Below, one piece after another: positions 31,715-40,845 of a stretch of 64,000 bases of DNA. The DNA lies in assembly GCA_964557545.1 (NCBI GenBank), contig CAZLAK010000008.1, positions 3,215-67,214 on the forward strand. The letters are read 5' to 3'. Both the position numbers and the translations under genes were made by a program. Under the pieces are notes generated by a model. That model did no database searches and had not been told where the DNA came from. It saw only the letters and a list, made by a program, of their open reading frames with translations. The stretch comes from CAZLAK01 sp964557545 (GTDB taxonomy: Bacteria; Bacillota; Desulfotomaculia; Desulfotomaculales; Pelotomaculaceae). Within the stretch, counting starts at the first letter, position 1; each line of letters opens with the position of its first letter.

Positions 31715-32632
31715 TCAGCGCACCCTGATGAAAAACGGCCCGGCAAGTGACCGCTCTACGAGTTTTAAACTGCCGGCACCAATTGAACTCGCCAAACCCG
31801 CCAGCAGCTCCTGCCAAAATCCGCGCGGGCTAAGCTCCACTATTTCCGGTTCCCCCTCGATCCCGGCCAGTTCTGCCGCCATTTTTACCGCATCCCAAAA
31901 ACCGCCCAGCCGGTCCACCAGGCCCAGTTCTAAGGCTTGGCGGCCGGTAAACACCCGCCCGTCGGCAAGTCTTAACACCTCAGAGCGGTCTTTTTGCCGG
32001 CCCGAGGCCACCACATCTACAAACTGGCTGTATATATCTTCGACCATGGACTGAAAAATAGCCCTCTCCTCGGGGGTTACCGGCCGGCCGGGAGAGCCCA
32101 TGTCTTTGTGCGGGCCGCTCTTAAAGGTTTCTGTGCCAATACCTACTTTGCCGTACAGACCCTCTAAGTTGACCAGTTCCACGATCACGCCGATGCTGCC
32201 GGTGATGGTGCCGGGGTTGGCCACAATCCCGTCCGCGCAAGAAGCAATCCAGTAGGCGCCAGAAGCCGCCGTGTCGCCCAGTGACGCCACCACTTTCTTG
32301 CCGGAACTCTTTAAATTTTCCACAGCCGCACCGATCTCCTGGGCCGCCGCCGCCGTCCCGCCCGGGCTGTTTAAGCGGATGACGACCGCCCGCAAACGGG
32401 CGTCTTTGGCCGCTTCCCGCAAGGTGCCGGCGATATCTTCGGCGCACTGCCCGCCGCCAAAACTCCCGCCGTCCCGGCCGCTTGCAATGGCACCGTCGAT
32501 GTAGACAACCCCCACCGCCGCCCTGTCCGCACGTGTACCGCCCGTCCCGCCGCCGTAACGTAGGGAGGCCGCCAGAACAAGACTTAAAAAAACCAAACCC
32601 AGAACTGCCCCTGCCACTAACTTCTTTTTCAC
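31715..32632 (-). CDS. sppA: Signal peptide peptidase SppA
   Basis: A 305-residue membrane-anchored serine protease that clears cleaved signal peptides. It has one N-terminal helix (VAGAVLGLVFLSLVLAASL), then the protease core: VIRLNSPGGTAAAAQEI, VASLGDTAASGAYWIASCAD with the nucleophilic Ser, GTITGSIGVIVE, and ETFKSGPHKDMGSPGRPVTPEE, containing the general-base Lys. Length is that of the short Bacillus type, half the E. coli enzyme. A terminator of pyrG lies upstream, so it probably has its own promoter. Confidence 0.93.
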   Translation of the reverse strand: MKKKLVAGAVLGLVFLSLVLAASLRYGGGTGGTRADRAAVGVVYIDGAIASGRDGGSFGGGQCAEDIAGTLREAAKDARLRAVVIRLNSPGGTAAAAQEIGAAVENLKSSGKKVVASLGDTAASGAYWIASCADGIVANPGTITGSIGVIVELVNLEGLYGKVGIGTETFKSGPHKDMGSPGRPVTPEERAIFQSMVEDIYSQFVDVVASGRQKDRSEVLRLADGRVFTGRQALELGLVDRLGGFWDAVKMAAELAGIEGEPEIVELSPRGFWQELLAGLASSIGAGSLKLVERSLAGPFFIRVR

Positions 32633-32744
32633 CAGCCAGATCCTCCTCCCTGTAAGCTATTTAAACACCTTCTCTTAACATGCTCTTAGCGTGCTTTGCT
32701 TAAATGAAAAAAATTCACCCTTTAACCACGCGAAAAAGCAAAAA

Positions 32745-32777
32745 TAAGGAAAAAGCTTTGGCTCTTTAACCAAAGCT
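32745..32777 (-). terminator. Terminator after pyrG
   Basis: Minus-strand stem AGCTTTGG/CCAAAGCT with an 8-base loop, followed by TTTTCCTTATTTTT, ten bases after the pyrG stop. Confidence 0.88.
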
Positions 32778-32785
32778 GTCACAGT

Positions 32786-34408
32786 TTAATCCGCCAGCTC
32801 CCGTTTTTGCTCTCTGTGTTTTAGGGCCGCGCCTATAAAATCCCGGAAGAGGGGGTGAGGGCGGTTGGGCCGGGACTTAAACTCGGGGTGGAACTGAGTG
32901 GCCAAAAACCACGGGTGGTGGGGAAGTTCAATAATTTCTACCAAGTAGCCGTCCGGCAGGGTGCCGCTCATGACCATGCCGGCCCCGGCGAGAGCAGACC
33001 GGTAGGCGTTGTTCAGTTCGTAGCGGTGCCGGTGTCTTTCTTCGACAATTTCCTGCCCGTAAGCCCGGTGTGCCAGTGTTCCGGGCAAAAGTCTACACGG
33101 GTAACGCCCCAGCCGCATGGTCCCCCCCATCTGGTCCAGCCCTCTTTGGCCCGGCAGCAGGTCAATTACCGGGTAAGGCGTATGGGGGTTAAACTCCGTG
33201 CTGTTAGCTTCACGCCACCCCAAAACGTGGCGGGCGAACTCAACCACCGCCAACTGCATGCCCAGGCAAAGACCAAAGTAGGGAATGCGCTGCTCGCGGG
33301 CGTAGCGTATAGCCTCAATTTTACCTTCAATGCCCCTGTCTCCAAAGCCGCCGGGGACCAAAATACCGTCGACCTTGGCCAAAAAATCGCCCGCGTTGGC
33401 GCGGCTTACCTCTTCAGAATTGATCCAGCGTATATCCACTGCCGCGCCGTGATAAAACCCGGCGTGGCGCAGGGCTTCTGCCACGCTTAAATAAGCATCC
33501 GGCAGGGAGACGTATTTGCCCACCAGACCAATTACCGCGGTGCGGCTTAAATTTTTCATTCTGGCCACCATTTCCCGCCATTCTGTAAGGTCCGGAGGAC
33601 CGGTGACCAGGCCGAGCTTTTCCAGAACAATATCGGCCAGGCCCTCCTCCTCCAGCATGAGCGGCACCTCGTAAATGGATGGGGCATCTAAGGCTTGAAT
33701 GACGGCTTTTTTTTCGATATCACAAAAGAGAGCCAGTTTTTCTTCCATTTCCTTGGAAAGCGGACGCTCTGTACGGCAGACGATGACATCCGGCTGAATG
33801 CCGATGCTTCTGAGCTCTTTAACACTGTGCTGGGTAGGCTTGGTCTTCAGCTCGTTGGCCGCCCTCAGATAAGGGATCAGCGTTACGTGAATGTAGACCA
33901 CATTTCCTTTACCGAGGTCGCCCTTTAACTGCCTGATGGCCTCTAAAAAGGGCTGCGATTCGATATCGCCGACGGTGCCGCCGATTTCGGTAATGACCAC
34001 GTCGGCCCCCGATTCGTCGGCCACATTTAAAACGCGCTCCTTAATTTCATTGGTGATGTGGGGTATGACCTGCACCGTCCCCCCCAGGTAATCCCCGCGC
34101 CTCTCCTTGCTGATGACCGACCAGTAAATGCCGCCCGTGGTCACGTTGCAGCTTCTGGATATGTTGATATCGATAAACCTCTCGTAGTGGCCCAAGTCGA
34201 GGTCTGTTTCCGCCCCGTCTTCGGTGACAAAAACTTCACCGTGCTGGTAGGGGCTCATGGTGCCCGGGTCTACGTTGATATAAGGGTCTAATTTTTGAAT
34301 GGCTACTTTTAAGCCCCGGCTCTTTAAAAGCCGCCCCAATGAGGCAGCCGTAATACCTTTGCCGAGAGAGGAAACCACTCCTCCGGTGACAAAAACGAAT
34401 TTAGCCAT
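32786..34408 (-). CDS. pyrG: CTP synthase
   Basis: A 540-residue enzyme that aminates UTP to CTP using ATP and glutamine. The N-terminal synthetase domain starts KFVFVTGGVVSSLGKGITAASLG (P-loop) and includes YINVDPGTMSPYQHGEVFVTEDGAETDLDLGHYERF. The C-terminal class I amidotransferase has GILVPGGFGDRGIEGK, IPYFGLCLGMQLAVVEFAR (nucleophile Cys) and FLATQFHPEFKSRP (His-Glu). The place upstream of spo0F and downstream of argS matches related genomes. No leader feature was recognised upstream. Confidence 0.97.
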   Translation of the reverse strand: MAKFVFVTGGVVSSLGKGITAASLGRLLKSRGLKVAIQKLDPYINVDPGTMSPYQHGEVFVTEDGAETDLDLGHYERFIDINISRSCNVTTGGIYWSVISKERRGDYLGGTVQVIPHITNEIKERVLNVADESGADVVITEIGGTVGDIESQPFLEAIRQLKGDLGKGNVVYIHVTLIPYLRAANELKTKPTQHSVKELRSIGIQPDVIVCRTERPLSKEMEEKLALFCDIEKKAVIQALDAPSIYEVPLMLEEEGLADIVLEKLGLVTGPPDLTEWREMVARMKNLSRTAVIGLVGKYVSLPDAYLSVAEALRHAGFYHGAAVDIRWINSEEVSRANAGDFLAKVDGILVPGGFGDRGIEGKIEAIRYAREQRIPYFGLCLGMQLAVVEFARHVLGWREANSTEFNPHTPYPVIDLLPGQRGLDQMGGTMRLGRYPCRLLPGTLAHRAYGQEIVEERHRHRYELNNAYRSALAGAGMVMSGTLPDGYLVEIIELPHHPWFLATQFHPEFKSRPNRPHPLFRDFIGAALKHREQKRELAD

Positions 34409-34440
34409 AACTAAAGCACTCCTAATCGCACGCTGGCATT

Positions 34441-36126
34441 TTACATTATCTCTGGCGCAGAAACCCCTAAAAGACCAAGGGCGTTTTTCAGCGTTATCCT
34501 GGTAGCTTCTACCAGCAAAATTCTTGCGCCGGTCAAGGCCTCATCACCGGTAATTACCCGGTGGCTGTTATAAAAGCTGTGCAGGATGCCCGCCAGTTCG
34601 TGGACGTACCGGGCAATGCGCTGCGGTGCCAAACCTTTTGCCGCCGCAGCCACCTCTTCTGGAAAATCGGCAAGCTTCCTGGCCAAAGCCAGCTCCAGTT
34701 CTTCTTGCAAAAGACCCAAATCAACCCCGGAGGGGTCGGGCACCTCACCGCCCTGTTGCCGGTACAGCTTTAAGATACTGCAGATGCGGGCGTGGGCGTA
34801 CTGGACGTAGTATACCGGGTTTTCGTTGGACTGCGCCCTGGCCAAGTCTAAATCGAAGTCCAGGTGGCTGTCGGCACTGCGGGCAACAAAGAAATAGCGG
34901 GCGGCGTCTTTTCCTACCTCTTCCACGAGTTCCTCTAAAGTAACAAACTGGCCGGAACGCTTGGACATGCGCACCAGCTCCCCGCCCCGGTAAAGCCTGA
35001 CCAGCTGCATGATAACCACTTCCAGCGCCTTTGGGTCATAGCCTAGGGCGGCCATGGCCCCCTTCATGCGCGGGACGTGGCCGTGGTGGTCCGCGCCCCA
35101 GATGTCAATTACCCGCTCAAAGCCGCGCATGAACTTGTTGCGGTGGTAAGCTATATCAGCGGCAAAATACGTGGGCACGCCGTTGGAGCGCACTACCACC
35201 TCATCTTTCTCCGCGCCAAAAGCGGTGGCCTTAAACCACTGAGCCCCTTCACTTTCATAAATGCAGCCCCGCTCCCGCAGCAGATCTAATGTTGCGCGCA
35301 CTTCTCCGGAGTCGTGCAGGGACTGCTCTGAAAACCAGACATCGTAAAACACGCCAAAGTCTTCTAAGGCTTTCCTGATTGCCGCCAGCTTTTCTTGAAG
35401 AGCGTAATCCACCAAAGCACGGCGCCTTTCGGCTGAAGAAACGTTTACGTAGCTGTCCCCGTAAGCGGCGGCAAAAGAGCGGGCAGAATCTATAATATCT
35501 TCCCCGTGGTAGCCGTCCTCGGGCACTTGTGCCGGCCTGCCGTAGAGCTGCAGGTAGCGCGCCTCCAGTGATGCGGCGAAATTTTCGATTTGGTTGCCGG
35601 CGTCGTTGATGTAGAATTCCCTGGTCACGCAGTAGCCGGCAAAGTCGAGGATGGAAGCTATGCTGTCGCCCAGGGCTGCACCGCGGGCGTTTCCCATGTG
35701 CAAAAGACCGGTAGGGTTGGCGCTGACGAATTCTACCTGCACCTTCGCGCCTTTGCCCATGTCTACCCGCCCGTAATTTTCGCCGGCGGCTAAAATGCGG
35801 GGGATGGCCCCCAAAACCCAGTCCGGCCGCAGGTAAAAATTAATAAAACCGGGCCCGGCGACTTCCACCCGCTCTACCGGGATACCGGTCGGGGCAAGGT
35901 TTTTTACCAGCAATTCAGCCAGCCGGCGCGGTGACTGCCGGGCCGGCTTGGCTAAAAGCATGGCCAGATTGGTAGCAAAATCTCCGTGCTCTTTTTCGCG
36001 CGGCACCTCCACCACAAAACTGGGCACCCCGGTTGCACAAAGAGCACCGGAATCTACCGCCCTGCGCCAGGAAGCCAGCAGGGATTCCGCAAGGCGCAGG
36101 CGGTATTCCTCTACTATGCCCTGCAT
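34441..36126 (-). CDS. argS: Arginyl-tRNA synthetase
   Basis: Class I synthetase of 561 residues. The N-terminal Add1 domain (about 1-110) is followed by VEFVSANPTGLLHMGNARGAALGDSIA, holding the HMGN form of the HIGH motif, and by LVRMSKRSGQFVTLEELVEEVG in the KMSKS position (the Arg enzyme commonly lacks the second Lys). The DALR anticodon-binding domain forms the C-terminal part, ending ATRITLKNALGLLGVSAPEIM. ATG at 36126 has AAGGAGG 12 bases upstream. Confidence 0.96.
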   Translation of the reverse strand: MQGIVEEYRLRLAESLLASWRRAVDSGALCATGVPSFVVEVPREKEHGDFATNLAMLLAKPARQSPRRLAELLVKNLAPTGIPVERVEVAGPGFINFYLRPDWVLGAIPRILAAGENYGRVDMGKGAKVQVEFVSANPTGLLHMGNARGAALGDSIASILDFAGYCVTREFYINDAGNQIENFAASLEARYLQLYGRPAQVPEDGYHGEDIIDSARSFAAAYGDSYVNVSSAERRRALVDYALQEKLAAIRKALEDFGVFYDVWFSEQSLHDSGEVRATLDLLRERGCIYESEGAQWFKATAFGAEKDEVVVRSNGVPTYFAADIAYHRNKFMRGFERVIDIWGADHHGHVPRMKGAMAALGYDPKALEVVIMQLVRLYRGGELVRMSKRSGQFVTLEELVEEVGKDAARYFFVARSADSHLDFDLDLARAQSNENPVYYVQYAHARICSILKLYRQQGGEVPDPSGVDLGLLQEELELALARKLADFPEEVAAAAKGLAPQRIARYVHELAGILHSFYNSHRVITGDEALTGARILLVEATRITLKNALGLLGVSAPEIM

Positions 36127-36170
36127 TAATCAAAAAACCTCCTTAAAACTGCCATCGCAGGTTAAAACCC

Positions 36171-36238
36171 GCCCCCGTCTCAACAAACCCAATCATAAGC
36201 TTAATACTTTTGTTTAAGAGCTGTCAAGAAACGGGGGC
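36171..36238 (-). promoter_or_regulatory. Inverted repeat around a promoter-like sequence upstream of argS
   Basis: An 11-base inverted repeat (36171-36181 and 36228-36238; GCCCCCGTTTC against GAGACGGGGGC, one G-U) brackets 46 bases that begin with TTGACA (36227-36222). No good -10 lies at ideal spacing (TATTAA at 15 or TAAGCT at 18 bases). It could instead be a long-loop terminator of iorB read-in from upstream, as GGGTTTT follows. Confidence 0.35.
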
Positions 36239-36253
36239 ACGTCTTGCCCGTAT

Positions 36254-36847
36254 CTACTCAGCTAACTCCCGGTACAGAGAGCGCCCAGCTAAAAAGGCTT
36301 TCCTGCCGGCTGCCAAGAGTTTACCCGGCACAACCTTTTCCATGGCCTTTTCCCAAGCCTCATCGCTAAAAGGCAGCTCACCGGCTAAAAACCCCATGAG
36401 CACCATGTTGGCGCCGCGCGGATTGCCTGTTTCAGCCGCCACCTTCTGAGCTTCGACCACACGGGTGCGGGGTACGGCCGCCTTTATTGCCTCCACAATT
36501 CCCTGGGGGTAGCTGGCCGAACCGGCGAGCACCGGTACCGGCATAATTTCCCAATCGTTGATTATGACCGTGCCTTCTTGCTTTAAGTAAGGGAGAAAGC
36601 GCAAAGCCTCCAGTTTTTCAAAAGCCAAAAGGACATCGGCCCCTCCCTGGGGGATGAGGGGAGAAAAGACCTTCTCACCAAAACGCACCTGGGCAACGAC
36701 ACTGCCGCCGCGCTGGGCCATACCGTGCACTTCAGAAACTTTCACGTCGCACCCACAAGCCAGGGCAGCCGCCGCTAAAAGCCTGCTGGCCAGAATAATC
36801 CCCTGGCCGCCCACGCCAGCCAAAAAGACATCGCGCGCTTTACACAC
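36254..36847 (-). CDS. iorB: Indolepyruvate:ferredoxin oxidoreductase, beta subunit
   Basis: The 197-residue gamma-domain-type subunit (DVFLAGVGGQGIILASRLLAAAAL, VSEVHGMAQRGGSVVAQVRFGEKVFSPLIPQGGADVLLAFE) that partners IorA in oxidising aryl pyruvates to aryl-acetyl-CoA with reduction of ferredoxin. The GTG start at 36847 overlaps the iorA stop. Together they allow fermentation of aromatic amino acids, or reductive carboxylation in reverse. Confidence 0.93.
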   Translation of the reverse strand: MCKARDVFLAGVGGQGIILASRLLAAAALACGCDVKVSEVHGMAQRGGSVVAQVRFGEKVFSPLIPQGGADVLLAFEKLEALRFLPYLKQEGTVIINDWEIMPVPVLAGSASYPQGIVEAIKAAVPRTRVVEAQKVAAETGNPRGANMVLMGFLAGELPFSDEAWEKAMEKVVPGKLLAAGRKAFLAGRSLYRELAE

Positions 36848-38603
36848 CGGTCAAAACCTCCTTTGCCAGCGCACCTTCCCGGCAAACCTGCACACACAGC
36901 CCGCAGCCGGTACAGGTGTAAGGATCTACGGCTGCCACACCGCCCGCCACGGCCAAAGACGGACAGCCCAGGCGCGTGCAGGCGCGGCAGCCGGTACACT
37001 TTTCAGACCGCACAACCACCGGCTGGCCGGCTTTCTTTTCCAGCAGCACACATGAACGCCGGGAGATAATTACTGAAGGCTCGCCGGCTAAAACTTCTTC
37101 TCTCACTGCACTTTCCACGGCCGCCAGGTCCAGGGGATCGACCGTGCGCACCCTCTTTACGCCCAGCGCCCTGACCAGGGCCTCTAAGTCAACGGCCGGG
37201 GCTTCTGTGCCCATCAGCGTGCGGCCGGTGCCGGGGTGGTGCTGGTGTCCGGTCATGGCCGTTGTCCTGTTATCCAGGATTATCACCGTGGTATGGCCGC
37301 CGTTGTAAACGCAGTTCAAAAGGCCGGTAATACCGGAGTGCAAGAACGTAGAGTCGCCAATTACAGCTACCGTGCGCTCGGCCATCTGCGGGTCAGCCTT
37401 GCTTATGCCGTGGGAGGCGCCAATGCTGGCTCCCATGCACACGCAGAAATCCATGGCCTCCAGAGGCGGCAAGCCCCCCAGCGTATAGCACCCGATATCT
37501 CCGGTTACGGTTAGGCGGAGTTTTTTCAAAGTGTATAGCACGCCACGGTGGGGGCAGCCCGGGCACATGACCGGGGGGCGCGCAGGCGCTGCCGGAAGGC
37601 CGGTGGTGTTAACGCCCTCAAAAACAACGGCAGCCAAAAACCCTTTTTTGGCAAACGAACGGCCAACAATACCGGGGTCCAGCTCACCAAAAGGCGGGAT
37701 AATTTCTTTGCCGGCAACAACAATACCCAAAGCCTTAATTTGTTCCTCCAAAAACGGGTCGAGTTCCTCCACCACTGCCAGTCTTTCTACTCCGGCGGCA
37801 AAACGGCGGATAAGCTCTTCCGGCAGGGGGTAGGTCATCCCCAGCTTTAAAACCGAGGCCTGCGGGAGCGCCTCCCGCACGTAATGGTAGGCAACACCGC
37901 TCGCAACCACCCCCAGCGAGCGGTTGCGCCATTCGATGAAGTTTAAAGGAGTCTTTTCCGCGTATTCTTTCAGCTTTGCGGTTCTTGCCTCGATGGCCGC
38001 TCGCCGCCCCCTGGCGTAGGCGGGTACCATGAGGAACTTGGCAGTATCTTTTCGGTAAGGCCGCCTGGCAGGAGCAGGGCTGGCAACCCCTCCCTCAACC
38101 GGGCTTTGGGAGTGAGATACCCGGGTCGTCGTCCTCAAGAGAACGGGGGTGTCGTACTGCTCGCTTAACTCAAGGGCCAGGACAACCATTTCTTTGGCTT
38201 CGCTGCTGTCAGCCGGCTCAAATAGCGGTATCCTGGCAAAGCGGGCGTAATGGCGGTTGTCCTGTTCGTTCTGCGAGCTGTGAATCCCCGGGTCGTCAGC
38301 CGAAACCACCACCAGTCCGCCGTTAACGCCAGTATAAGCCAGGGTTAAGAGCGGGTCGGCGGCCACATTAAGTCCTACGTGTTTCATTACGGCCATAGCC
38401 CGCACGCCGGCCAGGGAAGCGCCGATGGCTACTTCCAGGGCTACCTTTTCGTTGGGAGCCCATTCGGCGTAAACACCCGGGTAACGGGCAAAGTTTTCCA
38501 GGATCTCGGTGCTGGGCGTGCCCGGGTAGGCAGCAGCCACAACCACACCGCCTTCGTAGGCCCCCCTGGCAACAGCCTCGTTTCCGGTTAAAAGCTCTTT
38601 CAA
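36840..38603 (-). CDS. iorA: Indolepyruvate:ferredoxin oxidoreductase, alpha subunit
   Basis: A 587-residue thiamine-diphosphate enzyme subunit. The N-terminal domain begins GNEAVARGAYEGGVVVAAAYPGTPSTEI; the TPP domain has PVMCPGCPHRGVLYTLKKL and TVAVIGDSTFLHSGITGLLNCVYN. The C terminus bears two [4Fe-4S] motifs, CTGCRACTRLGCP and CTGCGLCVQVCREGA. TTG at 38603 is eight bases after GGAGG; a GTG nine bases upstream overlaps that site. Downstream of a terminator that separates it from the aminotransferase gene, which may supply its aryl-pyruvate substrates. Confidence 0.94.
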   Translation of the reverse strand: MKELLTGNEAVARGAYEGGVVVAAAYPGTPSTEILENFARYPGVYAEWAPNEKVALEVAIGASLAGVRAMAVMKHVGLNVAADPLLTLAYTGVNGGLVVVSADDPGIHSSQNEQDNRHYARFARIPLFEPADSSEAKEMVVLALELSEQYDTPVLLRTTTRVSHSQSPVEGGVASPAPARRPYRKDTAKFLMVPAYARGRRAAIEARTAKLKEYAEKTPLNFIEWRNRSLGVVASGVAYHYVREALPQASVLKLGMTYPLPEELIRRFAAGVERLAVVEELDPFLEEQIKALGIVVAGKEIIPPFGELDPGIVGRSFAKKGFLAAVVFEGVNTTGLPAAPARPPVMCPGCPHRGVLYTLKKLRLTVTGDIGCYTLGGLPPLEAMDFCVCMGASIGASHGISKADPQMAERTVAVIGDSTFLHSGITGLLNCVYNGGHTTVIILDNRTTAMTGHQHHPGTGRTLMGTEAPAVDLEALVRALGVKRVRTVDPLDLAAVESAVREEVLAGEPSVIISRRSCVLLEKKAGQPVVVRSEKCTGCRACTRLGCPSLAVAGGVAAVDPYTCTGCGLCVQVCREGALAKEVLTGV

Positions 38604-38635
38604 TAAGTCCACCTCCGCTAGTAAATCTCCTCGTA

Positions 38636-38697
38636 CAAAATAATACGGCCCGGGCCAAAGACTTTCTCCGGCACCGTCCCGGGCCGGCTAAAAACCA
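38636..38697 (-). terminator. Terminator between the aminotransferase and iorA
   Basis: Minus-strand arms GGCCCGGG and CCCGGGCC separated by about 25 bases, then GTATTATTTT, just before iorA. It would end the Lrp/aminotransferase transcript or attenuate read-through into iorAB. The rest of the 140-bp gap shows nothing else I can name. Confidence 0.6.
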
Positions 38698-38752
38698 AAG
38701 CGTCACCCTTATTTTAGTTTAACAAAAACAAAGAGCACCTGGACAGCATTTT

Positions 38753-40024
38753 TTATTTTGCACCCAAAACCGCCGCTGTAGCCGGCGCCAGCACCCCTCT
38801 TTTTTTATCGAAAGCCGCTCCAGCTACAGCCGCCGCCTTTCTTTTCCGCTGGCGGCGCCGCACAAAAGCCGCCATTCGTCTCAGCGCCTCAGTTAAGTCC
38901 TGCACGGAAGCCGCATAAGAACAGCGCACGTAACCCTCTCCCTGCTCGCCAAAGGCACTGCCGGGAACCACGGCTACTTTTTCCTCCAGGAGGAGGTGGT
39001 GGGCAAACTCTTCGGAAGAAAGGCCGGTCAGCGTTATGTCGGGAAAGGCGTAAAAGGCGCCGCGCGGCTCAAAGCAGGGCAGGCCCATCTCGCGGAAAGC
39101 CTCTAAAAGGAGGCGGCGCCGGTAGTTGTACTGCTCTACCATTTTCTCTACGCTGCCCCGGCCGTTGCGCAGGGCTTCTAAGGCTGCCATCTGGGCGGTC
39201 ACGGGTGCACAGAGCATGGTGTACTGGTGAATCTTGGTCATAGCCGCAATAAATTCGGCGTTGGCCGCGGCATAACCAATCCGCCAGCCGGTCATGGCGT
39301 AAGCCTTGGAAAAGCCGTTTAACAAGATGGTGCGCTCGCGCATGCCGGGCAGGGAGGGAACGCACGTATGCTCGCCAACGTAAGTAAGGCGGCTGTAAAT
39401 TTCGTCAGAAATGACGATGAGGTCATAATTGACCGCCACTTCTGCCACTTCCCAAAGCCGCTCGCGGTCCATGGTAGCCCCGGTGGGGTTGTTGGGGTAA
39501 GAGAGGACAAGGGCTTTGGTATGCGGCGTTATGGCTTTTTCCACCATTTCGGCCGTTACCTGAAAGCCGTTTTCCACGGAAGTTTTTAAAAAGACCGGCC
39601 GGGCCCCGGCCAGGATAGCCGTAGGGGCGTAGGAAACGTAAGAAGGCTCGGGTATTAAGATCTCGTCCCCGGGACACAGGACGGCCCGCATGGCCAGATC
39701 CAGACCCTCGCTCACCCCAACTGTGATCAGGATTTCTTCACGGGGGTCGTACTCCACACCGTAGGTCTCCGCCAGGTGGCGGGCTACCTCCTGCCGCAGT
39801 TCTAAAAGCCCCCTGTTGGATGTGTACATGGTGTAACCTTTTTCTAAGGAATAAATGCAGGCTTCCCTTATGTGCCAGGGGGTAACGAAGTCCGGCTCGC
39901 CCACACCCAGGGAAATGACCCCTTTCATTTCGGCAGCCAGGTCAAAAAACCGCCTGATCCCCGAAAAGGGGATCTCCAAAACCGCCGGATTGATTTTCTG
40001 GCGCCACCTGCTCTCTTCCCTCAT
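38753..40024 (-). CDS. PLP-dependent aminotransferase, class I/II
   Basis: A 423-residue fold-type I aminotransferase. MKGVISLGVGEPDFVTPWHI, NNPTGATMDRERLWEVAE, DEIYSRLTYVGEH, NGFSKAYAMTGWRIGYAAAN (PLP-binding Lys) and RCSYAASVQDLTEALRRM (carboxylate-binding Arg) are present. Substrate cannot be read from sequence; alanine/aspartate or aromatic amino acids are plausible given the iorAB neighbours. An unusual basic C-terminal tail of about 35 residues (RRRQRKRKAAAV...) follows the normal end. Start ATGA-overlaps the stop of the Lrp gene, so it shares the T-box leader. Confidence 0.9.
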   Translation of the reverse strand: MREESRWRQKINPAVLEIPFSGIRRFFDLAAEMKGVISLGVGEPDFVTPWHIREACIYSLEKGYTMYTSNRGLLELRQEVARHLAETYGVEYDPREEILITVGVSEGLDLAMRAVLCPGDEILIPEPSYVSYAPTAILAGARPVFLKTSVENGFQVTAEMVEKAITPHTKALVLSYPNNPTGATMDRERLWEVAEVAVNYDLIVISDEIYSRLTYVGEHTCVPSLPGMRERTILLNGFSKAYAMTGWRIGYAAANAEFIAAMTKIHQYTMLCAPVTAQMAALEALRNGRGSVEKMVEQYNYRRRLLLEAFREMGLPCFEPRGAFYAFPDITLTGLSSEEFAHHLLLEEKVAVVPGSAFGEQGEGYVRCSYAASVQDLTEALRRMAAFVRRRQRKRKAAAVAGAAFDKKRGVLAPATAAVLGAK

Positions 40025-40500
40025 GGCGTAATCAAAAGCCTCCTATCTTCCTCGCCGTCTTCAAAAATGGCTCCCTGGTGTTTGTAAGTCTTCAAAACAA
40101 AATGGGTTGTGGTGCTGATGACACCGTCTAAGCAGGCCAGCTTTTGGGCCACAAAATTGGCTACTTCTTTTAGCGTCCTGCCTTCGGCAATAACGGCCAA
40201 GTCGTAAGCCCCTGACATTAAGCGCACAGTCTTTACCTCGGGAAAGCGGGAGATGCGCTCGGCCACAGCGTCAAAGCCCACATCCCGCTGGGGGCTGATC
40301 TTAACCTCGATTAAAGCGGATACCTTGTCGCTGCCGGCTTTATCCCAGTTAACGAGAGTAAAATAGCCCAAAATAATTTTTTTCTCTTCCAGTTCGGCTA
40401 TTTTAGCGGCCACTTCCTCCTCGCTCATGCCGAGCATGGCCGCTATTTGCGCGGGTGTGAGTCTGGCATCTTCCTCTAAAAGCTCCAGGATCTCCTTCAA
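40021..40500 (-). CDS. Lrp/AsnC family transcriptional regulator
   Basis: A 159-residue regulator: N-terminal winged helix (LELLEEDARLTPAQIAAMLGMSEEEVAAKIAELEEKKIILGY) and a C-terminal RAM/ligand-binding domain (VSALIEVKISPQRDVGFDAVAERISRFPEVKTVRLMSGAYDLAVIAEG). The ATP-independent Lrp family senses amino acids. The TTG at 40500 lies behind GGGAGGG; the frame further upstream is leader RNA. It is translationally coupled to the aminotransferase, which it may regulate. Being itself behind a T-box is the notable feature. Confidence 0.9.
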   Translation of the reverse strand: MKEILELLEEDARLTPAQIAAMLGMSEEEVAAKIAELEEKKIILGYFTLVNWDKAGSDKVSALIEVKISPQRDVGFDAVAERISRFPEVKTVRLMSGAYDLAVIAEGRTLKEVANFVAQKLACLDGVISTTTHFVLKTYKHQGAIFEDGEEDRRLLITP

Positions 40501-40539
40501 TACTTTCCCTCCCAACAATAAAAACTTGAACCAAAACAA

Positions 40540-40838
40540 ATTTAAAACCCCGCCCCCACATAAAGGGACGGGGTGTTTGCCCGCGGTACCACCCTAATTG
40601 ACCGCCGCACGCCTAAAACTAAAAGCGGCAGACCTCTTTTGAGCCCTTAACGGGGGCCAGCCGGCATATTCTTACTCTCCTCTTGCCTTGCCTTGAGGAT
40701 TTCGGAACGCGACATCCGGGGCGGCCCAGGCGCTTTCCCCGGCCGGGCTCTCACCCTCCCCGGCTCGCTTGGCGGTTGCCAGCGCCCTTCTTCCCCTTCA
40801 CAGTCTTTCCCGGTGGTAGCTTTAAAATGCGTGTAAAC
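40540..40838 (-). promoter_or_regulatory. T-box leader (tRNA-sensing) of the Lrp-aminotransferase operon
   Basis: The minus strand carries the T-box sequence AGGGTGGTACCGCGG (about 40598-40580) followed by a terminator (CCCCGTCCC against GGGGGCGGGG, then TTTTAAATTT). Upstream are a Stem I-like region with an AAGCGAGCCGGG distal arm and the CCGTTAAGGG hairpin seen in this class. Aligned by eye with glyQS leaders, the specifier would be GCC (Ala); TGG is an alternative. The specifier call is weak. Confidence 0.85.
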
Positions 40839-40845
40839 GTAAGAA

